Notes: a model not told the origin generated them from the sequence alone. A stretch of DNA of 64,000 nt from Lingula anatina (GCF_001039355.2 NW_019773603.1:474476-538475); one strand, 5' to 3'. Numbered from the stretch's first letter, positions 38,064 through 44,884 are shown. Made by a program: numbers and translations.

Positions 38064-39370
38064 AGACTCTTATATCTAAGAGGTACTATGCATGAAAATG
38101 ACAATATCGAGTCAATAAAATATGCTTACTTGGAAGCCTCCCTTTGTTATCTGCAGCCTCTAGGTGAGTACTTAAATATGGCAAAAATGGTTTCTGAACA
38201 TATTTGTGTCTTCGGCAGACCAGGCCAATGAAAGAATAAAAGCACATATATATATATATATAACATATTTGAATCCTCTATTTCAAAGTGATGGATACAA
38301 TTTCCTTCTCCGATGACATTAGTTTTGCCTATAGGACTTTAGAATATATTTGGATATATTATTAAAAATTGTACTGGCAACGAAATGAATAAACAACAAT
38401 TATATAAAGGAGGTTCAGGGATCGAACACGAAACACAAAGACAGCCTATACTCTACTTACATTAGCCATAAGCGCCTGACTCTGTTCCACTCGTCCATGA
38501 GGTCGCTGTGCCAACCACCGAGAAATTCATCGGCTTAATAGTTTAAGCTTATTTTTTTCAAATATAAACACGGATAAAATATATCTAATGTAATATATCT
38601 AAATACATTACATTTTCATTTATTATCAGTCTTCAGGACTCTCCTTTTCGCCATAGCCGGCATTACCTCTATTTTATACTACGATATTTTCACAGAAGTC
38701 GATCATTAACACGCAGTCAATCTCCTCACATTCTCTAATTATAAAGATACGATGAAAACGTGGACTCACCAACTGTTTTCCTCTCAGAAGTGACATCTTG
38801 TGCGGCACTCACGTACCGGTAGCCATGCCATCAAATGCATTGCGCGCCAGAGACCTATATCAAGGTCATTGCTGACTTTCTCTCTCAGAAGGAGAAAAAG
38901 GTGGCATGTCAAATATCGGTCTTGTAAAAAATTCGCGTTGTAAGAAACTGATTGTGCGAATGGATAGCTATGTGGCTAAGTAACACAGAAGCCAAGAGAT
39001 AATTTCGATATATAGCGTATCTTGAAAACTATCGTCGATTTTCCAACGGTCTGCCGTAGCGTGTCTCATAAGTTTTTGGTATACATCGTAAATATACACG
39101 GTTGCAAAAACGCATTTGATTTATTTTAAAATGGGCTTCGCAAACAATATATAATCGATGTAAACAATGACATCGGTGTACCCTTAAGTGACTGACAGCA
39201 GATTACTTTTTAAATCTGCTTTTATCTACATTTTTGTAGGGGGGAAATGTTAGGCAGACCGGCTGCGGTCTGCCTAAAATTCCGGTCTGCGTAATGCTGG
39301 CGTTTAAGTGCGAATGGTCTACCTATTGCTGGAAGCAGGACTACATATATATATATATATATGAATATGA

Positions 39371-39402
<32 letters not shown>

Positions 39403-40279
39403 TCAGGATGAAGGCGGATCGCTGTCCTGAAAAAAAATAATCTGAGACAATTTATATGTAATCAGGATAAATGCTGATCGTCATCTGAATTTTTTTTGAA
39501 TTAATTATCATACTAGTTTTATTGATTTTAATAGACATTTACTATTTAGATCAGATACCAGAGCATATAGCACTCAAGATTTGTGACTATTATGAATTTA
39601 TACAATATGAAAACTGAGAATTCATTAAGATTCAGAATATTCAAGGATAATGATGTTTTTGAAAGACTTTTTTTTAGTTTATGTGCTGTAGCAAAATTAA
39701 GAATAATGATAAGGTTGGGAGAAATGTTATATCCAATACATGGCTGTCGATTGGTCGCGTCTTTTATGTAACCTGGCTTTTTGATTGTTTTCTTTGGTCT
39801 AGTGTACATTGGTTCTTCAATCATGCTTCTTTCATACTTGTCCATTACCACATCATCCACTAGGTGGTAGCCCCGGTCAAGACGTAACAAATCGGCCGCC
39901 ATGGAATGGTTATAACATTGTATCGTTTGACATCTTATGCATTACACATTGAACTCTTACACTTAGTTTGCTTGACAAAATCAATAATTTCTGTAACTGT
40001 TTAATATCCAAGTATTGCTTATAATATTGTCCCTGCAAAAGTGGAATAAAAATATAGAATTATACTTTCACAGACTCTTCAGTTGACGGCGGATTATGCC
40101 CGTACAGCGATTGGAGCGATTGCTCAGTGACGTGTGAAAACGGCACACAGACACGCTCTAGGGAGTGCAAGTGTCCTGAACCCGCCTACGGTGGCGCCAT
40201 CTGTGGAGGTGGGAAAACCGAGACCCAGTCATGTAATGGCCCCTGTTGCCCAGGTAAAGATATGCCTCTCTCTCTCTCT

Positions 40280-40328
<49 letters not shown>

Positions 40329-42268
40329 CNNNNNNNNNNNNNNNNNNNNNNNNNNNNNNNNNNNNNNNCAAACAAACAAACAAACAAACAAACTTACTTC
40401 ATCATAAACAGGCAGTGAGAATATTATTTCCCTTTTTGGTGGCAGCGATGACATTTTAATACTTATGTTCCAGTTGATGGTTATCTGAGTGATTGGTTAC
40501 CATGGTCTTCTTGTTCTGCTACCTGTGGACTACTAGGAACAGTGACTCGGTCACGTACCAAGGAGTGTATATACCCCGAACCAGATTGCCGTGGTGATGA
40601 CTGTGGCCAACTTCCAGAAGAATATGAAAACTGCACCCAAAAGCCGTGTGGTACAACAAGTGGCGGATCACCGGGTTCATTCCAACACGACAGAGGTTAG
40701 TATCCTATTGTAACCTTCGGATATAACATTACAAAAATAGTATTTGTCTGATAACGGGTTCTGTTGCAGGTCCATCTACACAAAGCTGCACACAGTAGAT
40801 TCACATCCCCGTATTTTTTTCTGTTTTTACAGTTGGCAGTGAAGTTGGACAGTTTCCAACTCAATTACAGGATTGATACAAAAATAACAAGCGTATTGCT
40901 TAAATCCGGCATTACATATCATAATTACTTTTTTGCCATGTAAGGTGTAAATCTGTATGTGCTGGCATGTTCTATCTTAAAACCGTACATTCCACATGAT
41001 TTTAAGATTTTTCTTTTTTTTTCAAAACAATTGGTATTCACAATGTGACTTTCATTTTTATTTCTAGGAAATAGGCTTCATGATCTTCACGTGAATTTCC
41101 GAGGAGCTAACACAAATGTCACCTTTAGATGTGGGGTTGTACTGATTGAAAGTATCCCAAACTATGGTAAGTCGAGACTGTTTTTTCCTATATAATGGAT
41201 TTCCTATTATGGTTTAAAAATGTAAAGACTTGAAGCAAGATAAAAATAAAATATTAGGGTTGGTTTAGTTCCTTACTTCCTAGCACTCAGAGGACATACC
41301 TCCGCCAAGGTACGCCCATTGCACGAGCTAAGAAACCTTTCCTTTTTTTTTTTTTTTTTTGCTCGGTGACGAACAAAAATAAAAAATCGGTCTCCATTGG
41401 CGTCGGAAATAAAGTGACCATAATGTACAGCAGTACACATTTAAAACTGACACCACGTGAAATGGGATCAACAATATATAGAGGAATCAATTACAAACTG
41501 CATCTGCTATCATAATTAATAATAATTCTCACATTAAAAACAAAATAAATAAACTAATAAAACGATAAAAACCACTATTTTGATGTGCATGTACTGCTTG
41601 GATTACGGCGTAAATATCAGAAAGCTGCCCAATCCAAAATACATAAAAACTAAAAATAGGGTGCCACAAGGAGCATTCTTGGTATCCCTATTAAAAGAAG
41701 ATACGAATATCAATGAAAACAATAAAAAGACTGAACTAACAATTTTTAAAGGAATAAGAAGCGACTTTATAGAATATGGGCACAAAAATTTTATCATAAC
41801 AGTAGAATCAAAGTATGAAGTTGAAAATTTTTATTTGCTGTTTGGTAATTATAAAGACACTAATAAAGTGCCCAATATGGACTTCGATTGACACATCAAT
41901 TTGTCATAACTATGGAAATCCAAATACATGTTTTTTTTTATTAATTTGCTTTTAAAAAGTTTTTGAATAACGTATATTTTTGACATGTTATTAAATTGTA
42001 TTTCATCATTATTATTTTTGCATTTTTAAGATACATATCCACTATGCATTCCTTACCCTCAAAAAGGCCCATGCGGAATATATCGTTTTATTTATGTTTT
42101 TCTAATTGAAATATTCCAGATGAGACCTACATTGCCAACGTGCAGGCTGCCGTGACCGACGTATGTACCGACCAATCACGTCCGGTTTGTCATGTGACAA
42201 TCCCTGCCCCTTCCGGCTGCCCCTGCCAAGTGATGATAAACTACATGTGTTGCAATGAATTATATTAA
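11771..42268 (+). CDS. Gene 1: multi-exon secreted protein with CRWA-type module and two TSP1 repeats
   Basis: Twelve exons join in frame: 11771-11896, 12027-12156, 20440-20580, 20747-20885, 22134-22289, 22794-22921, 23100-23255, 25524-25561, 40083-40253, 40474-40695, 41068-41166, 42120-42268. All acceptors are AG and all donors GT, every phase matches, and the total with one donated base is 552 codons including the stop. The modules match a family of uncharacterised extracellular proteins of marine invertebrates: Cys/Trp-rich N-terminus, W.QGENEF.Y.LP strand, CCWI, DADGD.VRCRWA, LS.VPLQ, WTPAPAQ.G..ICYQA. Two TSP1 repeats and a Cys-rich tail follow. The first exon needs one base from an upstream exon, as in gene 2, where a signal-peptide exon supplies it; that exon is not found for gene 1. 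Exons 3-8 have a second copy at 29095-34216. A role in extracellular adhesion or recognition is inference from the modules. Confidence 0.8.
12027..12156 (+). CDS. Gene 1 exon: YYVTGID...WQQGENEF module
   Basis: 130 bp, phase 1 to phase 2, bounded by ctttAG and GTAAGT. Encodes a beta-strand-rich segment (HQYYVTGIDLTEQWQQGENEF, then TLPHSG) that continues into the CCWI segment of the next exon. The gene 2 paralog is 63007-63136. Only 130 bp of intron separate it from the previous exon. Confidence 0.8.
12157..13100. other. Intron 2, left part
   Basis: Non-coding. 12160-12880 is collinear with the gene 2 intron at 63139-63880. Nothing else recognised. Confidence 0.6.
13100..14182. repeat. Diverged tandem repeat of ~370 bp, about three units
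   Basis: The phrase GGGTATGGGGAAGAAAAC (13150), GGGTATAGGGAAAGAAAG (13519) and GGGTTTGGGGAAAGAAAC (13905) starts corresponding stretches, each followed by a TA-rich block and a 'caAGGGTCATT' block. The same family occurs in reverse orientation at 27570-28140. Short open frames here are by-products of the repeat. Confidence 0.6.
14183..14816. repeat. Two joins (N at 14237 and 14745) flanked by duplicated sequence
   Basis: 14238-14520 repeats 13901-14182 almost exactly, and 14521-14715 repeats 15253-15445 (internal Tc1 transposase sequence). 14719-14744 matches a piece of the Penelope element at 18805. A long T-run (14768-14806) follows. This patchwork around single Ns looks like unresolved contig overlap. 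Confidence 0.7.
14817..16243 (+). mobile_element. Tc1/mariner element with TIRs, TA target site and broken transposase
   Basis: Terminal inverted repeats of about 45 bp (left CACACACTGGAC..., right complement CACAGACTGGAC...) are flanked by TA on both sides (14815-14816, 16244-16245), the Tc1 target duplication. Inside, a plus-strand transposase can be followed in pieces: HTH region 14975-15200, first catalytic region (SDECRFGLTSDD) resuming at about 15508, MVWGCISIHGVG at 15629, QDDNAPCH at 15780-15803, and the SPDANLIENVW block at 15870-15903. The frame is broken by stops, by a (AT)n-T(n) run at 15444-15507 that splits the coding region, and by an A-run at 15911. The element is immobile unless helped in trans. 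Confidence 0.85.
16246..17522. other. AT-rich intron of gene 1, no gene seen
   Basis: Contains a (TTTC)n run near 16617-16638, short homopolymers and a TA-rich patch at 17275-17300. The last 14 bases (17509-17522) are the left target-site duplication of the Penelope element. Confidence 0.5.
17607..17647 (-). ncRNA. Hammerhead ribozyme motif of the Penelope-like element (minus-strand copy)
   Basis: Read on the minus strand: CTCC, CTGATGA, a 6-bp stem with GAC loop (GTGACT/AGTCAC), GAA, the palindrome ATAT, T, then GGAG, which pairs with CTCC as stem I. This is the Penelope-type arrangement in which a self-complementary stem III (AUAU) would form between two copies in a dimer. It lies just downstream of the GIY-YIG stop, on the same strand. 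Activity is inferred. Confidence 0.7.
17702..18070 (-). pseudogene. GIY-YIG endonuclease domain of the Penelope-like element
   Basis: Open frame ending at 17702 with GEYIGETGRPLATRMKEH near the start, the GIY-YIG signature of Penelope-like reverse transcriptases. An EA.HIR.....LNR..GY.LP.IY block follows, close to the usual C-terminus. It nicks target DNA for insertion in active elements. Upstream RT sequence is in other frames, so the whole protein is broken. Confidence 0.85.
18358..18632 (-). pseudogene. Penelope-like reverse transcriptase, C-terminal part
   Basis: Minus-strand frame with LPMLDVKMTK and VHRKATNTDHYLQ, matching the thumb-side block (LPFLDV...YRK.THTD.YL) of Penelope-like reverse transcriptases. 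Connected to the GIY-YIG part through a frame-shifted stretch (18075-18350). The N-terminal catalytic half is missing because the element is truncated at the inversion point (18636). Confidence 0.8.
18636..18972 (+). pseudogene. Inverted second copy of the GIY-YIG domain
   Basis: Same peptide as the minus-strand copy (GEYIGETGRPLSTRMKEH onward) with a few substitutions, starting abruptly at the inversion point and ending at the same stop. It is only a 3' fragment of the element. Confidence 0.85.
19027..19067 (+). ncRNA. Hammerhead ribozyme motif of the Penelope-like element (plus-strand copy)
   Basis: CTCC (19027-19030), CTGATGA (19031-19037), stem II 19040-19054, GAA (19056-19058), ATAT (19059-19062), T at 19063 (predicted cleavage after it), GGAG (19064-19067). 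Exact counterpart of the minus-strand motif at 17647-17607. Confidence 0.7.
19136..20439. other. Intron 2, right part
   Basis: AT-rich, no coding signal. 20155-20392 has a diverged relative at 54830-55460. Confidence 0.5.
20440..20580 (+). CDS. Gene 1 exon 3: CCWI segment
   Basis: 141 bp, enters in phase 2 and leaves in phase 2; acceptor atctcAG, donor GTAAGT. Encodes FADCCWIPLETGIPKNWNV, then RNDTGKPNASPV. The CCWI and R.DTG..N.SP motifs are those of the family. NVT, NDT and NAS are possible N-glycosylation sites. The identical peptide is at 29095-29235. Confidence 0.85.
20747..20885 (+). CDS. Gene 1 exon 4: DADGD..RCRWA segment
   Basis: 139 bp, phase 2 to phase 0; acceptor caatAG, donor GTACGT. 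Encodes the most characteristic family motif, IPYVDADGDIVRCRWAKG, followed by ECADICG. The copy at 29402-29540 differs by two amino acids (V to A, E to K). A (TA)n tract lies 50 bp downstream in both copies. Confidence 0.9.
20886..22133. other. Intron 4, with (TA)n at 20936-20998
   Basis: On the minus strand the copy 2 equivalent (30479-30087) is open for 130 codons, while copy 1 has a stop at the equivalent of 21676. I do not recognise the peptide and see no splice support. Confidence 0.4.
22134..22289 (+). CDS. Gene 1 exon 5: GFYAVAIMLEDF segment
   Basis: 156 bp, phase 0 to phase 0; acceptor atttcAG, donor GTCAGG. Encodes NCTLIIPSSKRS, GFYAVAIMLEDF and ends with PLSKVPLQ, matching the G.YAVA..IEDF and PLS.VPLQ positions of the family. 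The copy at 30805-30960 has two amino-acid changes (L to P, K to T). Confidence 0.9.
22794..22921 (+). CDS. Gene 1 exon 6
   Basis: 128 bp, phase 0 to phase 2; acceptor atttcAG, donor GTATGT. Encodes YLARIKDGCNCDNPPTF, then a Thr/Pro-rich link and an AGQTF.KDLIAIYP strand. Identical protein in the copy at 31461-31588. Confidence 0.9.
23100..23255 (+). CDS. Gene 1 exon 7: Ig-like WTP..Q.G..ICYQA segment
   Basis: 156 bp, phase 2 to phase 2; acceptor atacAG, donor GTAAGT. Encodes INAIIVVPPTGAYVGAMY and AWTPAPAQHGHHLICYQAFG, a beta-sandwich ending like the HYR/Ig-like folds of other extracellular proteins. The copy at 31767-31922 is identical in protein, with one silent change. Confidence 0.9.
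23628..25286 (-). mobile_element. Tc1/mariner element with ~230-bp inverted repeats in intron 7 (copy 1)
   Basis: Flanked by TA (23626-23627 and 25287-25288). Left end CAATATTGGTCAAAAAGG, right-end complement CAACATTGGTCAAAAAGG; similarity extends inward about 230 bp at each end. The minus-strand interior (24960-24000) holds a shattered transposase, of which the SP..N..KHLWHELK block near 24170-24120 is clearest. The same element, at the same place, is in block copy 2 (32285-33951). A solo end of the family is at 54585-54830. Confidence 0.75.
25449..25517. repeat. (ATTAT)n pentanucleotide microsatellite abutting a splice acceptor
   Basis: About 14 units, ending 6 bp before the acceptor AG of exon 8 (25522-25523). 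The copy 2 tract (34115-34172) has fewer units. The repeat replaces the usual polypyrimidine tract. Confidence 0.9.
25524..25561 (+). CDS. Gene 1 exon 8 (38-bp mini exon)
   Basis: Enters in phase 2 and leaves in phase 1, encoding CPGPYLCDKLVV. It completes the Arg codon of exon 7 and gives the base that starts the Val codon of TSP1 exon 40083. The family normally ends this module with a Cys and L.VG, as here. The copy 2 version is 34179-34216. Confidence 0.8.
25694..25830. mobile_element. Small MITE-like palindromic element
   Basis: GAACGTAATGCAGGTCC (about 25704-25720) is repeated in inverted form, allowing one mismatch, at about 25806-25822. The element occurs where block copy 1 diverges from copy 2 (25700 versus 34355). 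No coding capacity. Confidence 0.55.
25960..26063 (+). repeat. tRNA-derived SINE-like sequence
   Basis: An A-box-like TGGTGTAGTGG near 25969 and a B-box-like GGTTCGAATTT near 26031, in that order, suggest a tRNA-derived head. The spacing is longer than in a functional tRNA and the acceptor stem does not pair, so it is not a tRNA gene. It runs into the N at 26064. Confidence 0.45.
27477..29046. repeat. Segment present only in block copy 2
   Basis: Holds the reverse-oriented ~370-bp repeat family (27570-28140) and a 712-bp MITE (28258-28969). Its left end continues as in the diverged paralog at 55463-55530 (GAGCATGCCTGTGA shared). The segment is therefore ancestral and was lost from copy 1, or is missing from that assembly path. 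Confidence 0.65.
28258..28969. mobile_element. 712-bp non-autonomous DNA transposon with ~58-bp TIRs
   Basis: 28258-28315 and 28911-28969 are inverted repeats of each other with only a few mismatches, both outer ends beginning CACT, with TGATTTGG inside. No transposase. No clear target-site duplication could be chosen. Confidence 0.75.
29095..34216 (+). CDS. Second copy of gene 1 exons 3-8
   Basis: Exons 29095-29235, 29402-29540, 30805-30960, 31461-31588, 31767-31922 and 34179-34216, each the same length and phase as its partner in copy 1, with intact splice sites. Over 758 coding bases I count seven differences, four of them amino-acid changes (V/A, E/K, L/P, K/T). Exon 8 of copy 1 leaves phase 1 while exon 3 of copy 2 needs phase 2, so the two sets cannot be read in series in frame. 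A transcript must use one copy, or switch between them at an equivalent junction. Either set joins correctly to 12156 upstream and 40083 downstream. The block may be alternative cassettes or a second haplotype. Confidence 0.75.
32285..33951 (-). mobile_element. Tc1/mariner element in intron 7 (copy 2)
   Basis: Same element, target site and decay as at 23628-25286, so the insertion predates the split of the two blocks. Flanking TA at 32283-32284 and 33952-33953. Confidence 0.75.
34356..34600. other. Intron 8, unique sequence
   Basis: Non-coding; copies 1 and 2 of the large block diverge at its left edge. Confidence 0.5.
34600..35220. repeat. Diverged tandem repeat, unit about 110-165 bp, four units
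   Basis: The phrase GTTGCAAATGATTG..., then a CACT(C/A)A block, then GATACTTAAAA(C/T)ATGT recurs at about 34696, 34859, 35013 and 35124. Each unit is preceded by a TGACCT- or GTGAC-rich stretch. Confidence 0.6.
35636..37095. repeat. Three copies of a ~420-bp unit separated by Ns and (TA)n
   Basis: Units 35661-36085, 36173-36596 and 36671-37093 are about 99% identical. The Ns are at 36086 and 36670. Each unit carries at least five variants of the 17-bp motif CCAGCATTANGCAGACC in both orientations (for unit 1: 35828, 35842, 35860, 35907, 35951). (TA)n precedes units 1 and 2. The near identity next to Ns suggests that at least some copies are assembly duplicates. Confidence 0.85.
37238..37338. 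repeat. Two further 17-bp motif copies bracketing (TA)n
   Basis: CAGCAATAAGCAGACC at 37238-37253, (TA)n at 37262-37318, CCAGCATTAGGCAGAC at 37323-37338. Confidence 0.8.
37339..38076. other. Intron 8, with a short tandem duplication and an A-run after NN
   Basis: A ~115-bp unit containing TCCAATATTTTGGAGA occurs at about 37852 and 37967. NN at 38027-38028 is followed by a ~33-base A-run. Open frames here are chance. Confidence 0.5.
38077..39345. repeat. Third copy of the minus-strand exon region and R1
   Basis: 38077-38345 matches 8767-9030 and 38685-39345 matches 6838-7510. The minus-strand exon equivalent (38130-38227) has lost its acceptor and one base and is a pseudo-exon. The first-exon candidate (38796-38770) is intact. 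The region between holds a tRNA-derived repeat. Confidence 0.8.
38405..38505 (-). repeat. tRNA-Ser/Leu-like SINE or tRNA pseudogene
   Basis: On the minus strand, TGGACGAGTGG (A box, 38497-38487) and TGTTCGATCCC (B box, 38428-38418) are separated as in a class II tRNA with a long variable arm, but the stems do not pair well. Likely the head of a SINE. Confidence 0.45.
39346..39420. repeat. (AT)n and (GT)n microsatellites
   Basis: A short (AT)n at 39347-39361 and (TG)n at 39370-39400 follow the R1 block. Confidence 0.85.
39546..39902 (-). CDS. Unrecognised 118-codon open frame
   Basis: Minus strand, starting ATGGCGGCCGA. The first ~45 residues are polar and protein-like (MAADLLRLDRGYHLVDD, then EEPMYTRPKKTIKKPG); the rest becomes AT-rich and hydrophobic. 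A possible donor (GTTACA) follows the PG codons. It could be the first exon of a small minus-strand gene inside intron 8 or part of an unknown element. No family recognised. Confidence 0.25.
   Translation of the reverse strand: MAADLLRLDRGYHLVDDVVMDKYERSMIEEPMYTRPKKTIKKPGYIKDATNRQPCIGYNISPNLIIILNFATAHKLKKSLSKTSLSLNILNLNEFSVFILYKFIIVTNLECYMLWYLI
40083..40253 (+). CDS. Gene 1 exon 9: first TSP1 repeat
   Basis: 171 bp, phase 1 to phase 1; acceptor cttcAG, donor GTAAAG. Encodes a full thrombospondin type-1 repeat: YSDWSDCSVTCENGTQTRSR, then six Cys and a CNGPC end. WSDCSVTC carries the Trp and Cys pair, TRSR the Arg layer. Bounded by phase-1 introns, as TSP1 modules usually are. TSP1 repeats bind matrix and cell-surface partners. 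Confidence 0.92.
40330..40368. other. Assembly gap (39 N) after a long T-run
   Basis: The gap lies between exons 9 and 10, preceded by a T-run (40281-40328) and followed by (CAAA)n. Confidence 0.95.
40474..40695 (+). CDS. Gene 1 exon 10: second TSP1 repeat and linker
   Basis: 222 bp, phase 1 to phase 1; acceptor ttccAG, donor GTTAGT. Encodes YLSDWLPWSSCSATCG, TRSRTKEC and a C-terminal NCTQKPCG, a complete TSP1 repeat with two Trp, then a Gly/Ser-rich linker (TTSGGSPGS). The WLPW motif is a possible C-mannosylation site. Confidence 0.92.
41068..41166 (+). CDS. Gene 1 exon 11
   Basis: 99 bp, phase 1 to phase 1; acceptor tttctAG, donor GTAAGT. Encodes NRLHDLHVNFRGANTNVTF and RCGVVLIESIPNY. Short beta-rich segment with one NVT glycosylation site. 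Family not recognised. Confidence 0.8.
41270..41480 (-). repeat. Retroposon tail-like sequence in intron 11
   Basis: The stretch AGCACTCAGAGGACATACCT, then CCGCCAAGG (41281-41310), resembles the conserved tail (CTTGGCGGAGGT...GAGTGC) shared by several L2/V-SINE-type retroposons, here in reverse orientation. A T-run follows. Confidence 0.4.
41583..41891 (+). CDS. Unrecognised 102-codon open frame in intron 11
   Basis: Uninterrupted from the ATG at 41583 to the stop at 41889-41891 in AT-rich DNA, with a protein-like mix (KLPNPKYIKTKNRVPQGAFL, ESKYEVENFYLLFGNY). No splice sites fit it into gene 1. It may be a remnant of an unknown mobile element or a chance frame. No family recognised. Confidence 0.25.
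   Translation: MCMYCLDYGVNIRKLPNPKYIKTKNRVPQGAFLVSLLKEDTNINENNKKTELTIFKGIRSDFIEYGHKNFIITVESKYEVENFYLLFGNYKDTNKVPNMDFD
42120..42268 (+). CDS. Gene 1 exon 12: terminal coding exon
   Basis: Enters in phase 1 after attccAG and runs to TAA at 42266-42268. Encodes a Cys-rich end (VQAAVTDVC...PVCHV, CPCQVMINYMCCNELY). The GTAAGT at 42272 shows that the exon continues three bases past the stop before a 3' UTR intron. No membrane segment or GPI signal, consistent with a secreted protein. Confidence 0.85.
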
Positions 42269-42384
42269 ATGGTAAGTGTTTATGGAAATAGAGGTTAACT
42301 GTTAGAAACAAAATGGTCAGTTGAACTAATGATTGTGAATTTCAACACTTCTTGAATCTAGTACTTCATAAATGTGCATTTTTA

Positions 42385-42421
<37 letters not shown>

Positions 42422-42517
42422 GTATATCACTTGGAACCTTTGGTCTCCTTTAATGATATATTGCATTTGAAATCCAAGCTGAAGTAATTATCAAATGCAT
42501 TTTTTTTATATTTGCAG

Positions 42518-43175
42518 AGATACGCCAGGACTTCAAAAATGCTGGACAAAACGGACTTATGCAGACATTTCTCGACTGCATTTAAATATGCAGTTGTATA
42601 TTATTCCCACTGATTATTAGTTAGCAGATTGAAAATAACAAAAAAATATAAAATATGGGAAAAAACTGTCGCAGCTTGCTTATTTACCAAATTCTTAAAA
42701 CGCCATTCACTTCTCAAATTAACTTGAAACTTTGCTGGTATTGAGGGTCATTATGTACTTATTTCAGTTTATGTAATTTAATAATATTCTAGTGGGGTGA
42801 AATATTATGATATTTATATGTATTTATTAGTTTTAATATTTAAATATTAATGGGAAACATTCAGTTTGCTAGGAAGGCTTCAGGTCGTTTAGGTATGCCT
42901 TAAATCATTTTTTTCTTGATTCCCATAATACAATGGGTTGGTTAATTGATTTAATGATAAGTTAACCTGCCAGATTCCAAATGCACTACGTTATGCACCA
43001 CTTCTGTTATTTAATATTTTAGTTGATTGATCTATCTTATTAAATATTCAGATTACAATAACATATCTTAATGTTCGTATGTACTCATTTGTTGTGATAA
43101 AGGAGTGGTTAGCTGTCTTGTAAAGTAGTCTTTCTACTTTATGCAAATAAAACTGTCGCAAATGCTTCACTTCGG
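42518..43175 (+). other. 3' UTR exon of gene 1 with AATAAA
   Basis: Follows a T-rich acceptor (tatttgcAG, 42516-42517) after the donor at 42272. No open frame. Polyadenylation signal AATAAA at 43146-43151. A stop codon 4 bp before a spliced 3' intron is too close to trigger decay. Confidence 0.6.
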
Positions 43176-43565
43176 TTGTTTTCCATGCCTTATTGCTAAC
43201 TGTAAGTTTGGTAAGCACATAATTCCCCGATACCGTTATCAGTTTATAAAGTAACTAATTTTTGTACTACTCTTGGACCGGTGCTTTCATTTGATGGTTT
43301 ATACCGTTTCTAACCAAACAAATTAGTGTAGAACAGTTTCATTAGATATGTTATTGTAATAGACTTGTTATCAACCATTTTAAAACCTATAGCAACCTCC
43401 TTGCGACTGAGGTTGCAAAGAGGTTTCCAAAAGGTTGCAAGTGCAGTGTGACCCAGGCTTAAGCGGATGTTGATTGCTTCAAGAACTTTTCGGTGTAGAT
43501 CTCGTGTCTCTCTTCCAAGATCTTTATGTCTTCTATGGTTGTTGATGTTATACAATACCCTGGTN

Positions 43566-44610
43566 TTTTTTTTATATTTGCAGAGATACGCCAGGACTTC
43601 AAAAATGCTGGACAAAACGGACTTATGCAGACATTTCTCGACTGCATTTAAATATGCAGTTGTATATTATTCCCACTGATTATTAGTTAGCAGATTGAAA
43701 ATAACAAAAAAATATAAAATATGGGAAAAAACTGTCGCAGCTTGCTTATTTACCAAATTCTTAAAACGCCATTCACTTCTCAAATTAACTTGAAACTTTG
43801 CTGGTATTGAGGGTCATTATGTACTTATTTCAGTTTATGTAATTTAATAATATTCTAGTGGGGTGAAATATTATGATATTTATATGTATTTATTAGTTTT
43901 AATATTTAAATATTAATGGGAAACATTCAGTTTGCTAGGAAGGCTTCAGGTCGTTTAGGTATGCCTTAAATCATTTTTTCTTGATTCCCATAATACAATG
44001 GGTTGGTTAATTGATTTAATGATAAGTTAACCTGCCAGATTCCAAATGCACTACGTTATGCACCACTTCTGTTATTATATATTTTAGTTGATTGATCTAT
44101 CTTATTAAATATTCAGATTACAATAACATATCTTAATGTTCGTATGTACTCATTTGTTGTGATAAAGGAGTGGTTAGCTGTCTTGTAAACTAGTCTTTCT
44201 ACTTTATGCAAATAAAACTTCGGTTGTTTTCCATGCCTTATTGCTAACTGTAAGTTTGGTAAGCACATAATTCCCCGATACCGTTATCAGTTTATAAAGT
44301 AACTAATTTTTGTACTACTCTTGGACCGGTGCTTTCATTTGATGGTTTATACCGTTTCTAACCAAACAAATTAGTGTAGAACAGTTTCATTAGATATGTT
44401 ATTGTAATAGACTTGTTATCAACCATTTTAAAACCTATAGCAACCTCCTTGCGACTGAGGTTGCAAAGAGGTTTCCAAAAGGTTGCAAGTGCAGTGTGAC
44501 CCAGGCTTAAGCGGATGTTGATTGCTTCAAGAACTTTTCGGTGTAGATCTCGTGTCTCTCTTCCAAGATCTTTATGTCTTCTATGGTTGTTGATGTTATA
44601 CAATACCCTG
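43566..44610. repeat. Second copy of the 3' UTR exon region after an N
   Basis: Repeats 42507-43564 with about 1% difference and a 17-bp indel, and starts directly after the N at 43565. The acceptor (43577-43578) and AATAAA (44211-44216) are kept. Best read as two overlapping contig ends or haplotypes left unmerged. Confidence 0.85.
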
Positions 44611-44844
44611 TCTGTTCCTGGTGTTGGCTGAGGGCAGATTTTTTATCATGTTTTTTTTTATCGATTTTTGATGTTCAGCGATTATTTCTGTTAAGGAACG
44701 TCCTGTCTCTCCAATGTATTTCTCTTCACACACCTGACACTCACATTGGTATACAACTCCATACTGTTCTGCTGGGTCTAATTTGTCCTTACCACACCTA
44801 AGGGAGGGGCAGGCAAGGGGGGGAGCACTGACCAAATAGCACAC
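44490..44844 (-). mobile_element. Fragment of a second Penelope-like element (GIY-YIG domain)
   Basis: Minus-strand frames with YQCECQVCEEKYIGETGRSL and, one frameshift later, DLHRKVLEAINIRL: the GIY-YIG signature and the EAI.IR block. The element is cut after that block (about 44500) and its upstream end turns into an inverted piece bearing a hammerhead motif on the plus strand. A partial copy sits in the duplicated sequence at 43440-43564. Confidence 0.8.
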
Positions 44845-44884
44845 CAGAGGGGGTGACAGTTTGTCACACCTGTCACAACCTCAT

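Noticed and set aside
40127-40459. Long open frames across the 39-N gap and T-run
   Set aside because: Artefacts of homopolymer and Ns; only the TSP1 exon 40083-40253 within them is real.
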